Below the pieces are notes generated by a model. The model was not told the DNA's origin, ran no database searches, and saw nothing but the letters and a program-made list of their open reading frames with translations. Below are positions 18,133 through 25,718 of a stretch of 32,689 nt of DNA, piece after piece (the first letter of the stretch is position 1; each line of letters opens with the position of its first letter). Origin of the DNA: Komagataeibacter nataicola (lineage in GTDB: Bacteria > Pseudomonadota > Alphaproteobacteria > Acetobacterales > Acetobacteraceae); NCBI RefSeq assembly GCF_003207795.1, contig NZ_NIRT01000032.1, positions 1 to 32,689 on the forward strand, given 5' to 3'. The translations under genes and the position numbers were made by a program.

Positions 18133-18804
18133 GTGACGATACAGACCAACCACGGCAATTTTCTTGATACCCCGCAACTGGAGAAGGGGGTAACCCGCTT
18201 CTGGCTGATCCGCCATGCCCTGGTGGAGCAGAATGCTCGCATGCGGCTGTATGGGGCGATGGATGTGCCGCTCTGCCCCGACAGCCTCGTGGCGCAGCGC
18301 GGAATGTACGAAACACTGGCCCGCCGCCTGCCCAGCCCGGCCTTGTGGTTTACCTCGCCGCTGTCACGCACCCAGCATACCGCGCGCGCCATCCAGAAGG
18401 CCGGGTATGGCCCGCATGAATGGTGCGTGGAGCCTGACCTGACCGAACAGTCGATGGGCGAGTGGCATGGCATTACACATGATACGCTGCCCGACAGGCT
18501 GAGCCTGCCCGCCCATCCGTTCTGGTCGGTGGGGGCAACCGAACTGCCGCCGCAGGGCGAGAGCATGGTGCAGGTGTGCTCGCGCGTAGGGGCCTGCCTT
18601 GACCGCCTTGCCGCCGAGCATGAGGGGCAGGACATGGTGGTGGTCAGTCATGGCGGCGCCATTCGCGCGGCCCTGGCCCATGCCCTGCGCATTCACCCCG
18701 AAACGGCGCTGCATTTCTCCATCCAGAACCTGGCGCTGAGTGTGATCGAGCGCCTGCCGGAGGGGTGGCGCATCGTAACCGTGAACGACCTGCCGCTGCC
18801 CTGA
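18133..18804 (+). CDS. Histidine phosphatase family protein (phosphoglycerate mutase-like)
   Basis: A 223-residue protein of the histidine phosphatase superfamily. RFWLIRHALVEQN gives the RH(A/G) signature with the phospho-accepting His at about residue 28. SPLSRTQHTARAI supplies the second Arg, LTEQSMGEWHG the acidic residue region, and VVVSHGGAIRA the second catalytic His. CobC (alpha-ribazole phosphatase), SixA and broad-specificity phosphatases share this fold; the substrate cannot be told. The start is GTG 18133, the only suitable start before the catalytic motif. It lies 34 bases after the PLP-like gene and is probably co-transcribed with it, which hints at a shared pathway with a phosphorylated intermediate. 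Confidence 0.85.
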   Translation: MTIQTNHGNFLDTPQLEKGVTRFWLIRHALVEQNARMRLYGAMDVPLCPDSLVAQRGMYETLARRLPSPALWFTSPLSRTQHTARAIQKAGYGPHEWCVEPDLTEQSMGEWHGITHDTLPDRLSLPAHPFWSVGATELPPQGESMVQVCSRVGACLDRLAAEHEGQDMVVVSHGGAIRAALAHALRIHPETALHFSIQNLALSVIERLPEGWRIVTVNDLPLP

Positions 18805-18821
18805 ATACAATATTGATCAAA

Positions 18822-18902
18822 CAGAAGTTTCTGGATGCCGCCATTTTGCAAAATGGCGGCATTACTTGAAGCTTTTTAAAAGCATCTTCACCATAAAATT
18901 TT
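18822..18902. repeat. Cloverleaf-like intergenic repeat, copy 2 (reverse orientation)
   Basis: AGAAGTTTCTGG opens the element, and TCACCATAAAATTTT closes it. The first hairpin is a perfect 28-base palindrome (18835-18862) with arms starting ATGCCGCCATTTTG. The second, around GAAGCTTTTTAAAAG (18868-18882), is imperfect. The order of parts is that of copy 1 read on the other strand. It lies 3' of the histidine phosphatase and 3' of the small exported-peptide gene on the opposite strand. Confidence 0.7.
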
Positions 18903-18930
18903 ATATTTTACAGCGTTCTGCAAGAAATGC

Positions 18931-19053
18931 TTATTGCGGCGCACAGGTCAGCAGGCAGATCTCGGCAGGGCGTGCGATGGGGTGCAGGTCATTGGACGTA
19001 GCCAGACCTGCCACGATCGCGGCAGTTGCCAGAATGAGCGAAAGTGTATGCAT
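18931..19053 (-). CDS. Small exported peptide, 40 aa, two cysteines
   Basis: On the minus strand an ATG at 19053 is preceded at 7 bases by a near-perfect ribosome site, GGAGGAAAGG. The frame encodes 40 residues and stops with TAA at 18931-18933. The sequence begins MHTLSLILATAAIVAGLA, a good signal peptide or single membrane segment, and is followed by TSNDLHPIARPAEIC and then LLTCAPQ. Cleavage after the Ala/Thr/Ser region would leave about 20 residues with two cysteines three residues apart (ICLLTC). No family is recognised. Support comes from the ribosome site, the signal-like N-terminus and its position: it makes the gap with the phosphatase gene convergent, and that gap holds a cloverleaf repeat like the other convergent gaps. 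It is divergent from tadA. Confidence 0.6.
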   Translation of the reverse strand: MHTLSLILATAAIVAGLATSNDLHPIARPAEICLLTCAPQ

Positions 19054-19262
19054 GACCCTTTCCTCCGTGTGTGGGGTGACTGCGCTCCGATCTGTCGCGT
19101 GGCCGGTCAGGTGAGCGGCCTGTTTGCATGAGGCAGGGCGGCTGTAACGCCCGTCGCGTAAGCGGTTAACTGACAGGGCCGGGCACGGTTACGCCGGTCG
19201 CGGAAAAGTGGTGCCGTCGCACAACGCTGGCCCGTGGCGGTGGGGCTGGGTATCATGCGGGT

Positions 19263-19724
19263 ATGACACGTCCGCTCCCGGCTTATTTCATGGATATCGC
19301 GATGGCGGAGGCACGGGCCGCGTCGCTGCGCGGTGAGGTGCCGGTGGGGGCTGCCCTTGCCGGGCCGCAGGGGCAGGTGCTCGCGCGCGCGGGCAACCGG
19401 GTGGAGGAATGGCATGACCCCTCCGCTCATGCCGAAATGCAGGTCATGCGGGCTGCGACGCGCCTGCGCGGTGGTCAGCGCCTGGCCGACTGCACGCTTT
19501 ATGTCACGCTTGAGCCATGCCCCATGTGTGCGGCGGCGGCGGTACATTTTCGTATCGGCCGGATCGTGTTCGGCGCGTATGACCCCAAGGGTGGTGGCGT
19601 GGAGCATGGCCCGCGGGTATTCGCGCAGCCGCGCTGCCTGCACCGGCCCGAAACGGTGGGCGGCGTGCGCGAGCGCGAGGCCGGGGCGCTGTTACGGGAT
19701 TTTTTTGCCCATAAGCGCGCCTAA
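19263..19724 (+). CDS. tadA: tRNA adenosine(34) deaminase TadA
   Basis: A 153-residue zinc-dependent deaminase that converts A34 to inosine in tRNA-Arg(ACG). HAE at residues 56-58 supplies a zinc ligand and the proton-shuttling Glu, and EPCPMC (85-89) supplies the two Cys ligands. The segment RIVFGAYDPKGGGVEHG and the C-terminal REREAGALLRDFF are characteristic of TadA rather than of guanine or cytosine deaminases. Length is normal. It stands alone, with the small exported-peptide gene divergent on one side and the DegP-type gene 122 bases downstream. Confidence 0.9.
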   Translation: MTRPLPAYFMDIAMAEARAASLRGEVPVGAALAGPQGQVLARAGNRVEEWHDPSAHAEMQVMRAATRLRGGQRLADCTLYVTLEPCPMCAAAAVHFRIGRIVFGAYDPKGGGVEHGPRVFAQPRCLHRPETVGGVREREAGALLRDFFAHKRA

Positions 19725-19784
19725 CCTATTTGTCATGCAACGGTATAACACGGGTTGGCTCTCTTGCGGCACAATGCAGGGAAT

Positions 19785-19813
19785 GGGACTGTAATGCTCA
19801 GGCGGCCAGTCCC
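19785..19813 (+). promoter_or_regulatory. Inverted repeat in the degP leader region
   Basis: GGGACTG (19785-19791) and CAGTCCC (19807-19813) are perfectly complementary across 15 bases, ending 33 bases before the chosen degP start. It could be an mRNA stem or an operator for envelope-stress control; no T run follows, so it is not a terminator. I could not identify a convincing promoter next to it. Confidence 0.35.
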
Positions 19814-19846
19814 GCCCCGTTGTTTCGAGATTTCAGCAGGACCTCC

Positions 19847-21415
19847 ATGCTCAGGGATGCCATGTCAGACGTAGTAAGGTCGAACACCCTTTCCTCCCGC
19901 CGGTTTCGCACGCGGTTGCTGGCCTCTCTGGTGGCCAGCACGGTTGTCGGGGCCGGGCTGGCCTGCGCACCTGTGGCGCGGGCCGATGAAACCGGGGTGA
20001 TCCACCCCGATACCCAGATCCAGCAGCTCCCCAACTTCGTCAACCTGGTCAAGCAGGTCAAACCGGCAGTGGTCTCGATCACGGCCCGCATCAAGGATGC
20101 TGACACGGGCGAGGAAATGGGCGGCGGCATGCAGGGCGGCTTTCCGTTCCCGTTCCCGTTCCAGATGATGCCGCAGCAGGCGCACCACACGGTTGAGGCG
20201 CGTGGCTCGGGCTTTGTCATATCGCCCGATGGCTACGTCGTGACCAACAACCATGTGGTCAAGGGCGCAACCAAGGTCACGGTTACGCTGGATGACGGCA
20301 CGGCGCTGCCCGCCAAGATCGTGGGCCGTGATTCCAAGACCGATATCGCCCTGCTCAAGGTCTCGCCCTCGGGCAAGCTGCGCTTTATCGAACTTGGTGA
20401 CTCCGACAGGGTCGAGCCGGGCGAATGGGTGGTGGCCGTGGGCAACCCGTACGGCCTTGGCGGCACGGTCACGGCTGGCATCGTCTCCGCGCGCGGGCGT
20501 GATATCGGTGATGGCCCGTATGATTCCTTCATCCAGGTGGATGCGCCCATCAATCGCGGCAATTCCGGCGGTCCGCTGTTCACGCAGGATGGCAAGGTGG
20601 TAGGGGTGAACACCGCCATCCTCTCGCCCTCGGGCGGGTCGATCGGCATTGGCTTCGCCATTCCGTCAGATACCGTGAAGAACATTGTCGAGCAGCTTGA
20701 AAAGACCGGCCATGTCACGCGCGGCTATCTGGGTGTTACGGCGCAGGAAATCACGCCGTCCATGGCCAGCGCGCTGGGGCTGAAGCCTTCCGCCACGGGG
20801 GCTCCGGCCACCGGGGCGCTGGTGGCCAGTGTCAGCGCGGGCAGCCCGGCCGAGAAGGCAGGGCTGAAGGCTGGTGACGTGGTGACCCAGCTGAACGGGC
20901 AGAATATCGACACGCCCCATACGCTGGCGGTCAATGTGGCCTCCATTACGCCGGGCACCAAGGCATCGTTGTCCTACCTGCGTAACAACAAGCCGCAGAC
21001 GGCAACCGTGCTGATTTCAAGCCTGGGCAAGGGCGGCACGGCCGATGGCACGGTGGGCGACAACGCGCATGATGCCGACAAGGGCCCCAAGCTGGGCGTA
21101 ACCCTTGCCCCCCTTACGCCTGACCTGCGCCAGCAGCTCGGGCTGGAGGAAAGCGTGCGTGGCGTGGTGGTGAGCGACGTGCAGCCCGGCTCGGCTGCCG
21201 AGCAGGCCGGTATCCATGCTGGTGATGTCATTCAGGCAGTGGGTGAGGTGCCGGTTGAGAACCCGCGCGCCACCGTCTCGGCCATCAGGCAGGCTTTCCA
21301 GGCCAATCACTCGGTGCTGCTGCGTGTGGTGCGCAACGGGCAGAGCGTGTTCGTGGCGGTCAGCCCCAATGCCGATGATAACGATGCACCGACCGATGAT
21401 GATGACGACCAGTAA
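19847..21415 (+). CDS. Periplasmic serine protease/chaperone, DegP/HtrA family
   Basis: A 522-residue Do-type protease for misfolded envelope proteins. A signal peptide (RFRTRLLASLVASTVVGAG then ACAPVARA) precedes the mature start ADET. The trypsin-like domain carries His 136 (TNNHVVKG), Asp 166 (SKTDIALLKV) and Ser 240 (NRGNSGGPLF). Two PDZ domains follow, the first around GYLGVTAQEITPSMA and the second around LGVTLAPLTPDLRQQ, ending in an acidic DDNDAPTDDDDDQ tail. A Phe/Pro/Met-rich loop (GGFPFPFPFQMMPQQ) lies before the His, where DegP has its LA loop. I chose ATG 19847, with AGGA five bases upstream; ATG 19862 is also possible. DegP, DegQ and DegS-like forms cannot be separated with certainty, but two PDZ domains exclude DegS. 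Confidence 0.93.
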   Translation: MLRDAMSDVVRSNTLSSRRFRTRLLASLVASTVVGAGLACAPVARADETGVIHPDTQIQQLPNFVNLVKQVKPAVVSITARIKDADTGEEMGGGMQGGFPFPFPFQMMPQQAHHTVEARGSGFVISPDGYVVTNNHVVKGATKVTVTLDDGTALPAKIVGRDSKTDIALLKVSPSGKLRFIELGDSDRVEPGEWVVAVGNPYGLGGTVTAGIVSARGRDIGDGPYDSFIQVDAPINRGNSGGPLFTQDGKVVGVNTAILSPSGGSIGIGFAIPSDTVKNIVEQLEKTGHVTRGYLGVTAQEITPSMASALGLKPSATGAPATGALVASVSAGSPAEKAGLKAGDVVTQLNGQNIDTPHTLAVNVASITPGTKASLSYLRNNKPQTATVLISSLGKGGTADGTVGDNAHDADKGPKLGVTLAPLTPDLRQQLGLEESVRGVVVSDVQPGSAAEQAGIHAGDVIQAVGEVPVENPRATVSAIRQAFQANHSVLLRVVRNGQSVFVAVSPNADDNDAPTDDDDDQ

Positions 21416-21444
21416 GACCGGGTAGACCGGACGGACTGATATGA

Positions 21445-21474
21445 GGGCCGGGACAGTTCTGTTCCGGCCCTTTT
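21445..21474 (+). terminator. Intrinsic terminator of the DegP-type gene
   Basis: GGGCCGGGACA pairs with TGTTCCGGCCC (one G-T pair) around a 4-base loop, followed by TTTTGTGTGT. It lies 30 bases after the stop codon. Confidence 0.9.
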
Positions 21475-21584
21475 GTGTGTGGGGATTATAGCGGGCAGGC
21501 CGGGTCAGCCAGAATCAGGTGAGGTCAAGCATCAAAAATCTGGCAGGATGCCTGGCTCACCCGATTACCGCGCCAGCAGGATGT

Positions 21585-22904
21585 TCATCTCCTGTCCCGC
21601 CAAGCCAGAAGGCAGAGCGCCTGCATGCAGACTGCTCCCAGTGGCAGCCACACAAAGCCCGCCGTAATCCACGCGCACAGGTCCGTTGGCTGCGCAACCC
21701 CACCCTCGATGTAATGGCCCTGTGACAGGAACTGCGCCAGAACGAAGCCGGTCAGTCCCATCGCCAGCTTCGTGATCCATGTATTGATCGAATACGCCAG
21801 ACCGGCCGATCCGGTCGAGGTCCGCGGGTCACCATCATCCACGGCTTGTGCCAGCAAGGTGTAATACAGCGGGGACATCACGCCCTGGGCCAGTGCCAGA
21901 AGCGCTACGGACAGGAAAAAGCCTGTCATGGACGCACCCGCCAAAGCCATCGCCACATAGGCGGCTCCCTGTGCGATCAGGCATATGATCCCGCTGCGCA
22001 CGGTCCCCATACGTCTGGCAAGCGGCAGGCACGCGGGCACGCCCGCAAACAGCAGCACAGTAATGAAGGTAATGATATTGGCGCCAAGCTGCTCCGTGCC
22101 ACCAAGAACAATCCGGGCATAATACAGGGCAAACCCGAACAGGGCGGCCTGCCCCACGAAATAGAAGAATGCGAGCAGGTTGCTCAGCACCCAGTGCCGG
22201 TTTGCACAGAGGTGGCGCAGCGTTACCGTCAGGTTCTGTCGCACGGGCGCAGGCGGGTGCCGTACGGTGCAGCCGCGCGCCACGCACAGCCACAAAACAC
22301 TGCCCAGAACCGACAGCGCCAGCACATAGACCGCCATGCCATACCGGTGCTGCATCGCGCTGTCGCCTCCGCCCAGCCAGGTAATGGCGGGAATGGTCAG
22401 CAGCGCTACAAGCAGCGACCCGGCCTGACAGCCCATCATGCGGAATGCATTGAGGCCAACCCGCTGTGTTGCGGAGCGGCTGATCATCACGGCCAGCGCA
22501 CCATAGGGCGTATTGATGCAGGAATAGATGGCACCAAACACGATATAGGTTGCTCCCGCCCACACAACTTTTCCCGCAGGTGAAAGCGGCAGGGCCAGAA
22601 AGCACATGAAACCCGTCAGGCCGAAGGGAATGGCAAGGGAGCGGATCAGGCGCGGCACGATCAGGCCACCCATGCGGTCAATAACATAGCCAATGGCCGG
22701 ATCGCAGAAGGCATCCACAACGCGGGCCACCAGCAGTATCCATGATACGGCAATCAGCGGCAGGCCATAGATATCCGTATAATAATACATCAGGTAGGAT
22801 GACGTCATGCCCCACATCATGTTGGAGGCGGCATCACCACAACCGTAGGCCATCTTTTCTTTTACGGAAAGCGCCTGCCTGTTTTCCATCATCCTGCTTT
22901 CCAT
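21585..22904 (-). CDS. GPH-family sugar:cation symporter (MelB-like MFS transporter)
   Basis: A membrane protein of about 439 residues with some 12 hydrophobic segments. The opening KEKMAYGCGDAASNMMWG and YLMYYYTDIYGLP are the hallmark of the glycoside-pentoside-hexuronide:cation symporter family (MelB, XylP, YicJ). FCDPAIGYVIDRM matches the family's conserved 'DP..G...D' cytoplasmic loop. The likely substrate is a glycoside or uronide taken up with H+ or Na+; the exact sugar cannot be told. I chose the ATG at 22904 (MESRMMENRQ), with GGAA five to six bases upstream; ATGs four and five codons later are alternatives. It stands alone, convergent to the DegP-type gene, and that gap has a plain terminator and no cloverleaf repeat. 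Confidence 0.85.
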   Translation of the reverse strand: MESRMMENRQALSVKEKMAYGCGDAASNMMWGMTSSYLMYYYTDIYGLPLIAVSWILLVARVVDAFCDPAIGYVIDRMGGLIVPRLIRSLAIPFGLTGFMCFLALPLSPAGKVVWAGATYIVFGAIYSCINTPYGALAVMISRSATQRVGLNAFRMMGCQAGSLLVALLTIPAITWLGGGDSAMQHRYGMAVYVLALSVLGSVLWLCVARGCTVRHPPAPVRQNLTVTLRHLCANRHWVLSNLLAFFYFVGQAALFGFALYYARIVLGGTEQLGANIITFITVLLFAGVPACLPLARRMGTVRSGIICLIAQGAAYVAMALAGASMTGFFLSVALLALAQGVMSPLYYTLLAQAVDDGDPRTSTGSAGLAYSINTWITKLAMGLTGFVLAQFLSQGHYIEGGVAQPTDLCAWITAGFVWLPLGAVCMQALCLLAWRDRR

Positions 22905-23162
22905 GAAATTCCGGGCCACGCCGCACGCTATCATGTGGCAGTGAAACGACAAGACGGGCCGGACACCATCGACCCATTGTCAGTCACCCTGTCCGCTTCA
23001 GGGAATAATGCCGGGGTGTCTTTTCATCTCCCCCTTTCCCGCCAGCACGGCACAAAGGCGGCTTTATAGGCTCCCGCCCAAAAAAAACGGCCCGCACTGA
23101 TTGTCGGGGCAGGGCTTATTGCCGTATCTGCACGCATTGCATGTTCGTTTCCGGAGGGAATG

Positions 23163-24077
23163 ATGACCGGTCCAGCACTATCCGATGCACAAGGGTCGTC
23201 TCGCGCGCGCCTGATTGATGGCAAGGGTTTCGCTGCCCGCCTCACACAGGATATCGCGGCCGATGTCAGCGCCTTTTATGAAAAGCACCACGTCACCCCC
23301 GGCCTCGCCGTGGTGCTGGTGGGCAATGACCCTGCAAGCGAGGTCTATGTGCGCAACAAGGCGCTCCAGACCCATCGCGCGGGCATGCGCTCGTTCATGC
23401 ACATGCTGCCTTCCACCACCTCGCAGGAAGAACTGCTCGCCCTGATCGCACGGCTCAACGTCGATCCCGAGATCCATGGCATCCTCGTGCAGTTGCCGCT
23501 GCCCGCGGGCCTTGACCCCGTGGCCGTCACCAACGCCATAGCACCCGAAAAGGATGTGGACGGGCTGGGCGTGGTCAATGCAGGCCGCCTGGCGCTGGGG
23601 CTGCCGGGCATCGTGCCGTGCACCCCGCTGGGCTGCCTGCTGCTGCTGCGCCATTACGTGGGCGACATGCGCGGCAGGGATGCGCTGGTGATCGGGGCCT
23701 CGAACCTTGTGGGCCGCCCCATGGCCGAACTGCTGCTGCAGGAGGGCTGCACCGTAACCGTGGCGCATATCGACACGCGTGATACGGCGGCCCTGGCCCG
23801 TCAGGCCGATATCGTGGTGGTGGCGACCGGCGTGCGCGAACTGGTGCGCGGCGACTGGATTAAGCCCGGTGCTACGGTGATCGATGTTGGCATTTCGCGT
23901 GTCACGCTGCCTTCGGGCAAGACGCGGCTGGTGGGTGATGTGAAGTTTGACGAGGCTGTTGAACGCGCGGGCCTCATCACGCCCGTGCCCGGCGGCGTGG
24001 GGCCGATGACCATTGCCTGCCTGCTGCGCAACACCCTTGATGCCGCCCGCCTGATCGTGACAGGGCAGGCACGCTGA
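23163..24077 (+). CDS. folD: Bifunctional methylenetetrahydrofolate dehydrogenase/methenyltetrahydrofolate cyclohydrolase FolD
   Basis: FolD interconverts 5,10-methylene-THF and 10-formyl-THF with NADP. Family motifs are present in order: [16 protein letters not shown] (containing the catalytic Lys), [42 protein letters not shown] for nucleotide binding, and the C-terminal [19 protein letters not shown] chose the second of two adjacent ATGs (23163), because GGAGG (23153-23157) is only two bases from the first but five from this one. The 304-residue length is normal. The MetF-like gene starts 18 bases after its stop, so the two probably form a folate one-carbon operon. Confidence 0.96.
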   Translation: MTGPALSDAQGSSRARLIDGKGFAARLTQDIAADVSAFYEKHHVTPGLAVVLVGNDPASEVYVRNKALQTHRAGMRSFMHMLPSTTSQEELLALIARLNVDPEIHGILVQLPLPAGLDPVAVTNAIAPEKDVDGLGVVNAGRLALGLPGIVPCTPLGCLLLLRHYVGDMRGRDALVIGASNLVGRPMAELLLQEGCTVTVAHIDTRDTAALARQADIVVVATGVRELVRGDWIKPGATVIDVGISRVTLPSGKTRLVGDVKFDEAVERAGLITPVPGGVGPMTIACLLRNTLDAARLIVTGQAR

Positions 24078-24095
24078 ATACTGGAAACGAGCCTC

Positions 24096-24854
24096 ATGAC
24101 CCTGACTTCCGTTGAACTGATCCCGCGTGACGCGGAAACCCTGCTGCGTGATGCCAATGAAGTCGCCCGGCTGTTTCCTGATGCCGGGATGATCAATATT
24201 CCCGACCTGCTGCGCTTTCCGCTGCGCAGCTGGGAGGCGGCGCGGCTGGTGCGCCCGGTCTTCCCGCGCGTGGTGCCGCATATCCGCGCCATTGACATCG
24301 CCCCCGACGCGCCCCTGCCGGGCGCGGATGACCCGGGCCTGCGCGAAGTGCTGGTGGTCAAGGGCGATCCGCCATCGGACCTGCGCCACCGCACCTATCC
24401 CAACAGCAGCGAGAGCGTGATTGCGCGTTATCGCCGCGAGGCGCCGCATCTCGATGTCTATGCCGCGTTCGATCCGTATCGCCGCGCGCCGTATCAGGAA
24501 ATGGAGGCCATCGCGCGCAAGAAGGAAGCTGGCGCCATCGGCTTCTTTACCCAGCCCATATTCGACCTGCCCATGCTTGACCTGTGCATGAACTGGCTGC
24601 ACGGGGAAAACGTGTTCTGGGGCATCTCACCCGTGGTGGGGCCGAAATCGCGCTCGTACTGGGAGACGACGAACCACGTCATCTTCCCCCATGGGTTCGA
24701 GCCCACTTTTGAGGCCAACATTACCTTCGCCCGGCGGATGATGGATGTCGTGGCGCGCGCGGGTGGCAACACCTACCTCATGCCGCTGCGCGTCAACCTT
24801 GAGCGTTACCTCACGCCGCTGCGGCGTGACCGGGGCGTTTCAGACCAAGGTTAA
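24096..24854 (+). CDS. Short methylenetetrahydrofolate reductase-like protein (MetF family)
   Basis: A 252-residue TIM-barrel protein. It resembles MetF-type reductases in 'VVKGDPP' (about residues 87-93; the family has RGDxP), in AGAIGFFTQPIFDLPML (the 'FxTQ..FD' signature), and in WGISPVVGPKS. MetF reduces 5,10-methylene-THF to 5-methyl-THF for methionine synthesis. It is shorter than E. coli MetF (296) and starts directly with SVELIPRDAETL, without the usual 'SFEFFPP' opening, although 'VELIPRD' is a likely equivalent. The position 18 bases after folD strongly supports a folate role. Whether it binds FAD and uses NADH cannot be told. It ends next to cloverleaf repeat copy 3. Confidence 0.75.
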   Translation: MTLTSVELIPRDAETLLRDANEVARLFPDAGMINIPDLLRFPLRSWEAARLVRPVFPRVVPHIRAIDIAPDAPLPGADDPGLREVLVVKGDPPSDLRHRTYPNSSESVIARYRREAPHLDVYAAFDPYRRAPYQEMEAIARKKEAGAIGFFTQPIFDLPMLDLCMNWLHGENVFWGISPVVGPKSRSYWETTNHVIFPHGFEPTFEANITFARRMMDVVARAGGNTYLMPLRVNLERYLTPLRRDRGVSDQG

Positions 24855-24856
24855 AG

Positions 24857-24914
24857 TAGACGTTTCCGGATGCCGCCTTTTTTAAAAAAGGCGGCATTAA
24901 ACCCTTTCAGGGTT
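24857..24914. repeat. Cloverleaf-like intergenic repeat, copy 3 (reverse orientation, degenerate)
   Basis: AGACGTTTCCGG leads into a perfect 28-base palindrome at 24870-24897 (arms beginning ATGCCGCC followed by six T). A second, shorter hairpin AACCCT/AGGGTT (24900-24914) replaces the usual GAAGCTTTTT hairpin, and the closing arm is not recognisable. It lies between the convergent MetF-like and Nudix genes and may act as their shared terminator. Confidence 0.7.
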
Positions 24915-24930
24915 CATGCGGCCCGGGCGT

Positions 24931-25506
24931 TCAGATCCAGCCCCGAGCGCGGATCAGGCCAAAGGCTGCAATCGTGACCATGCAGGTGATCCGCCCATCG
25001 AGGATCATCGCCTCCATCTCGGACAGGGGAACGGTGTGGCAGGTAATGTCCTCTTCCGTTTCCTCGCGCTGGTGGGCACCCTGTGTCAGCCCGGTGGCAA
25101 GAAAGGCACGACCCTTCTGGGTGGTGTAGCCCGCACCCTGATACAACAGCCCCGCATCGCGCATCTGTGTGGCGATCAGGCCGGTTTCCTCGCGCAGTTC
25201 ACCACGCGCCACCGCGTCGGGTGTCGCGTCGGGGCGGTGTTCCCACATGCCCATGGGGAGTTCCCACATCCGCTTTTGTATGGGATAGCGGTACTGGCGG
25301 ATCAGGGTGACGTGCGGGCCGTCCGGCCTCTCCCACAAGGGCAGGATCACGACAAAATCACCACGCTCCACCACGCCGTACAGCCCTTCACGGCCGTTTG
25401 GTCGCAGGATGATGTCCTCGCGCACGCGGGTCCAGGGGTTTTCATAGGCCGTGCGGGTGGAAAGCGTGGTGTAGCCGCCTGCATCGGGGGTGGGGCGTTG
25501 TGTCAT
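24931..25506 (-). CDS. Nudix hydrolase, ADP-ribose pyrophosphatase-like
   Basis: A 191-residue Nudix protein. The fold is shown by VTLIRQYRYPIQKRMWELPMG followed by the Nudix helix VARGELREETGL. This resembles ADP-sugar pyrophosphatases (NudF type), which open ADP-ribose to AMP and ribose 5-phosphate. Two details are unusual: the first Arg of the REUxEE signature appears as Gly (GELREE), and the loop before the helix is about two residues longer than in NudF. The two metal-binding Glu residues are present, so activity is plausible. The start is ATG 25506, with AAGGAG about nine bases upstream. It is convergent to the MetF-like gene and divergent from the MFS transporter. Confidence 0.82.
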   Translation of the reverse strand: MTQRPTPDAGGYTTLSTRTAYENPWTRVREDIILRPNGREGLYGVVERGDFVVILPLWERPDGPHVTLIRQYRYPIQKRMWELPMGMWEHRPDATPDAVARGELREETGLIATQMRDAGLLYQGAGYTTQKGRAFLATGLTQGAHQREETEEDITCHTVPLSEMEAMILDGRITCMVTIAAFGLIRARGWI

Positions 25507-25718
25507 GAAAGCTGTCTCCTTCGGGGCCGGTTGATGCGTTTGCATGCATCCTGCACGGGGCTGTGGTGCGGGAACGAATGGTTGCGGGTTGGTTTTTTCA
25601 GTTTTTTCCATAAGCCGTATCCGGCGTTGTGCCCAAGCTCTTTTGCGGGGCGGGAAATCAGGGTTGTCATGCGCGCCGGTGCGGTGCGTTCGTTTTCTAT
25701 GGGGAGTGCAGGCATATC

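Noticed and set aside
18117-18167. A 16-codon frame overlapping the start of the histidine phosphatase
   Set aside because: Unlike the one before the amidotransferase gene, it has no ribosome site and does not end at the start codon.
18866-19114. A plus-strand open frame of 82 codons
   Set aside because: It starts inside a cloverleaf repeat without a ribosome site, has no recognisable features, and runs antisense to the better supported 40-codon exported-peptide gene.
23178-24602. A minus-strand open frame of 474 codons antisense to folD and the MetF-like gene
   Set aside because: Both plus-strand genes have clear family motifs and ribosome sites, and the antisense product shows a His/Gln/Arg-rich shadow composition.
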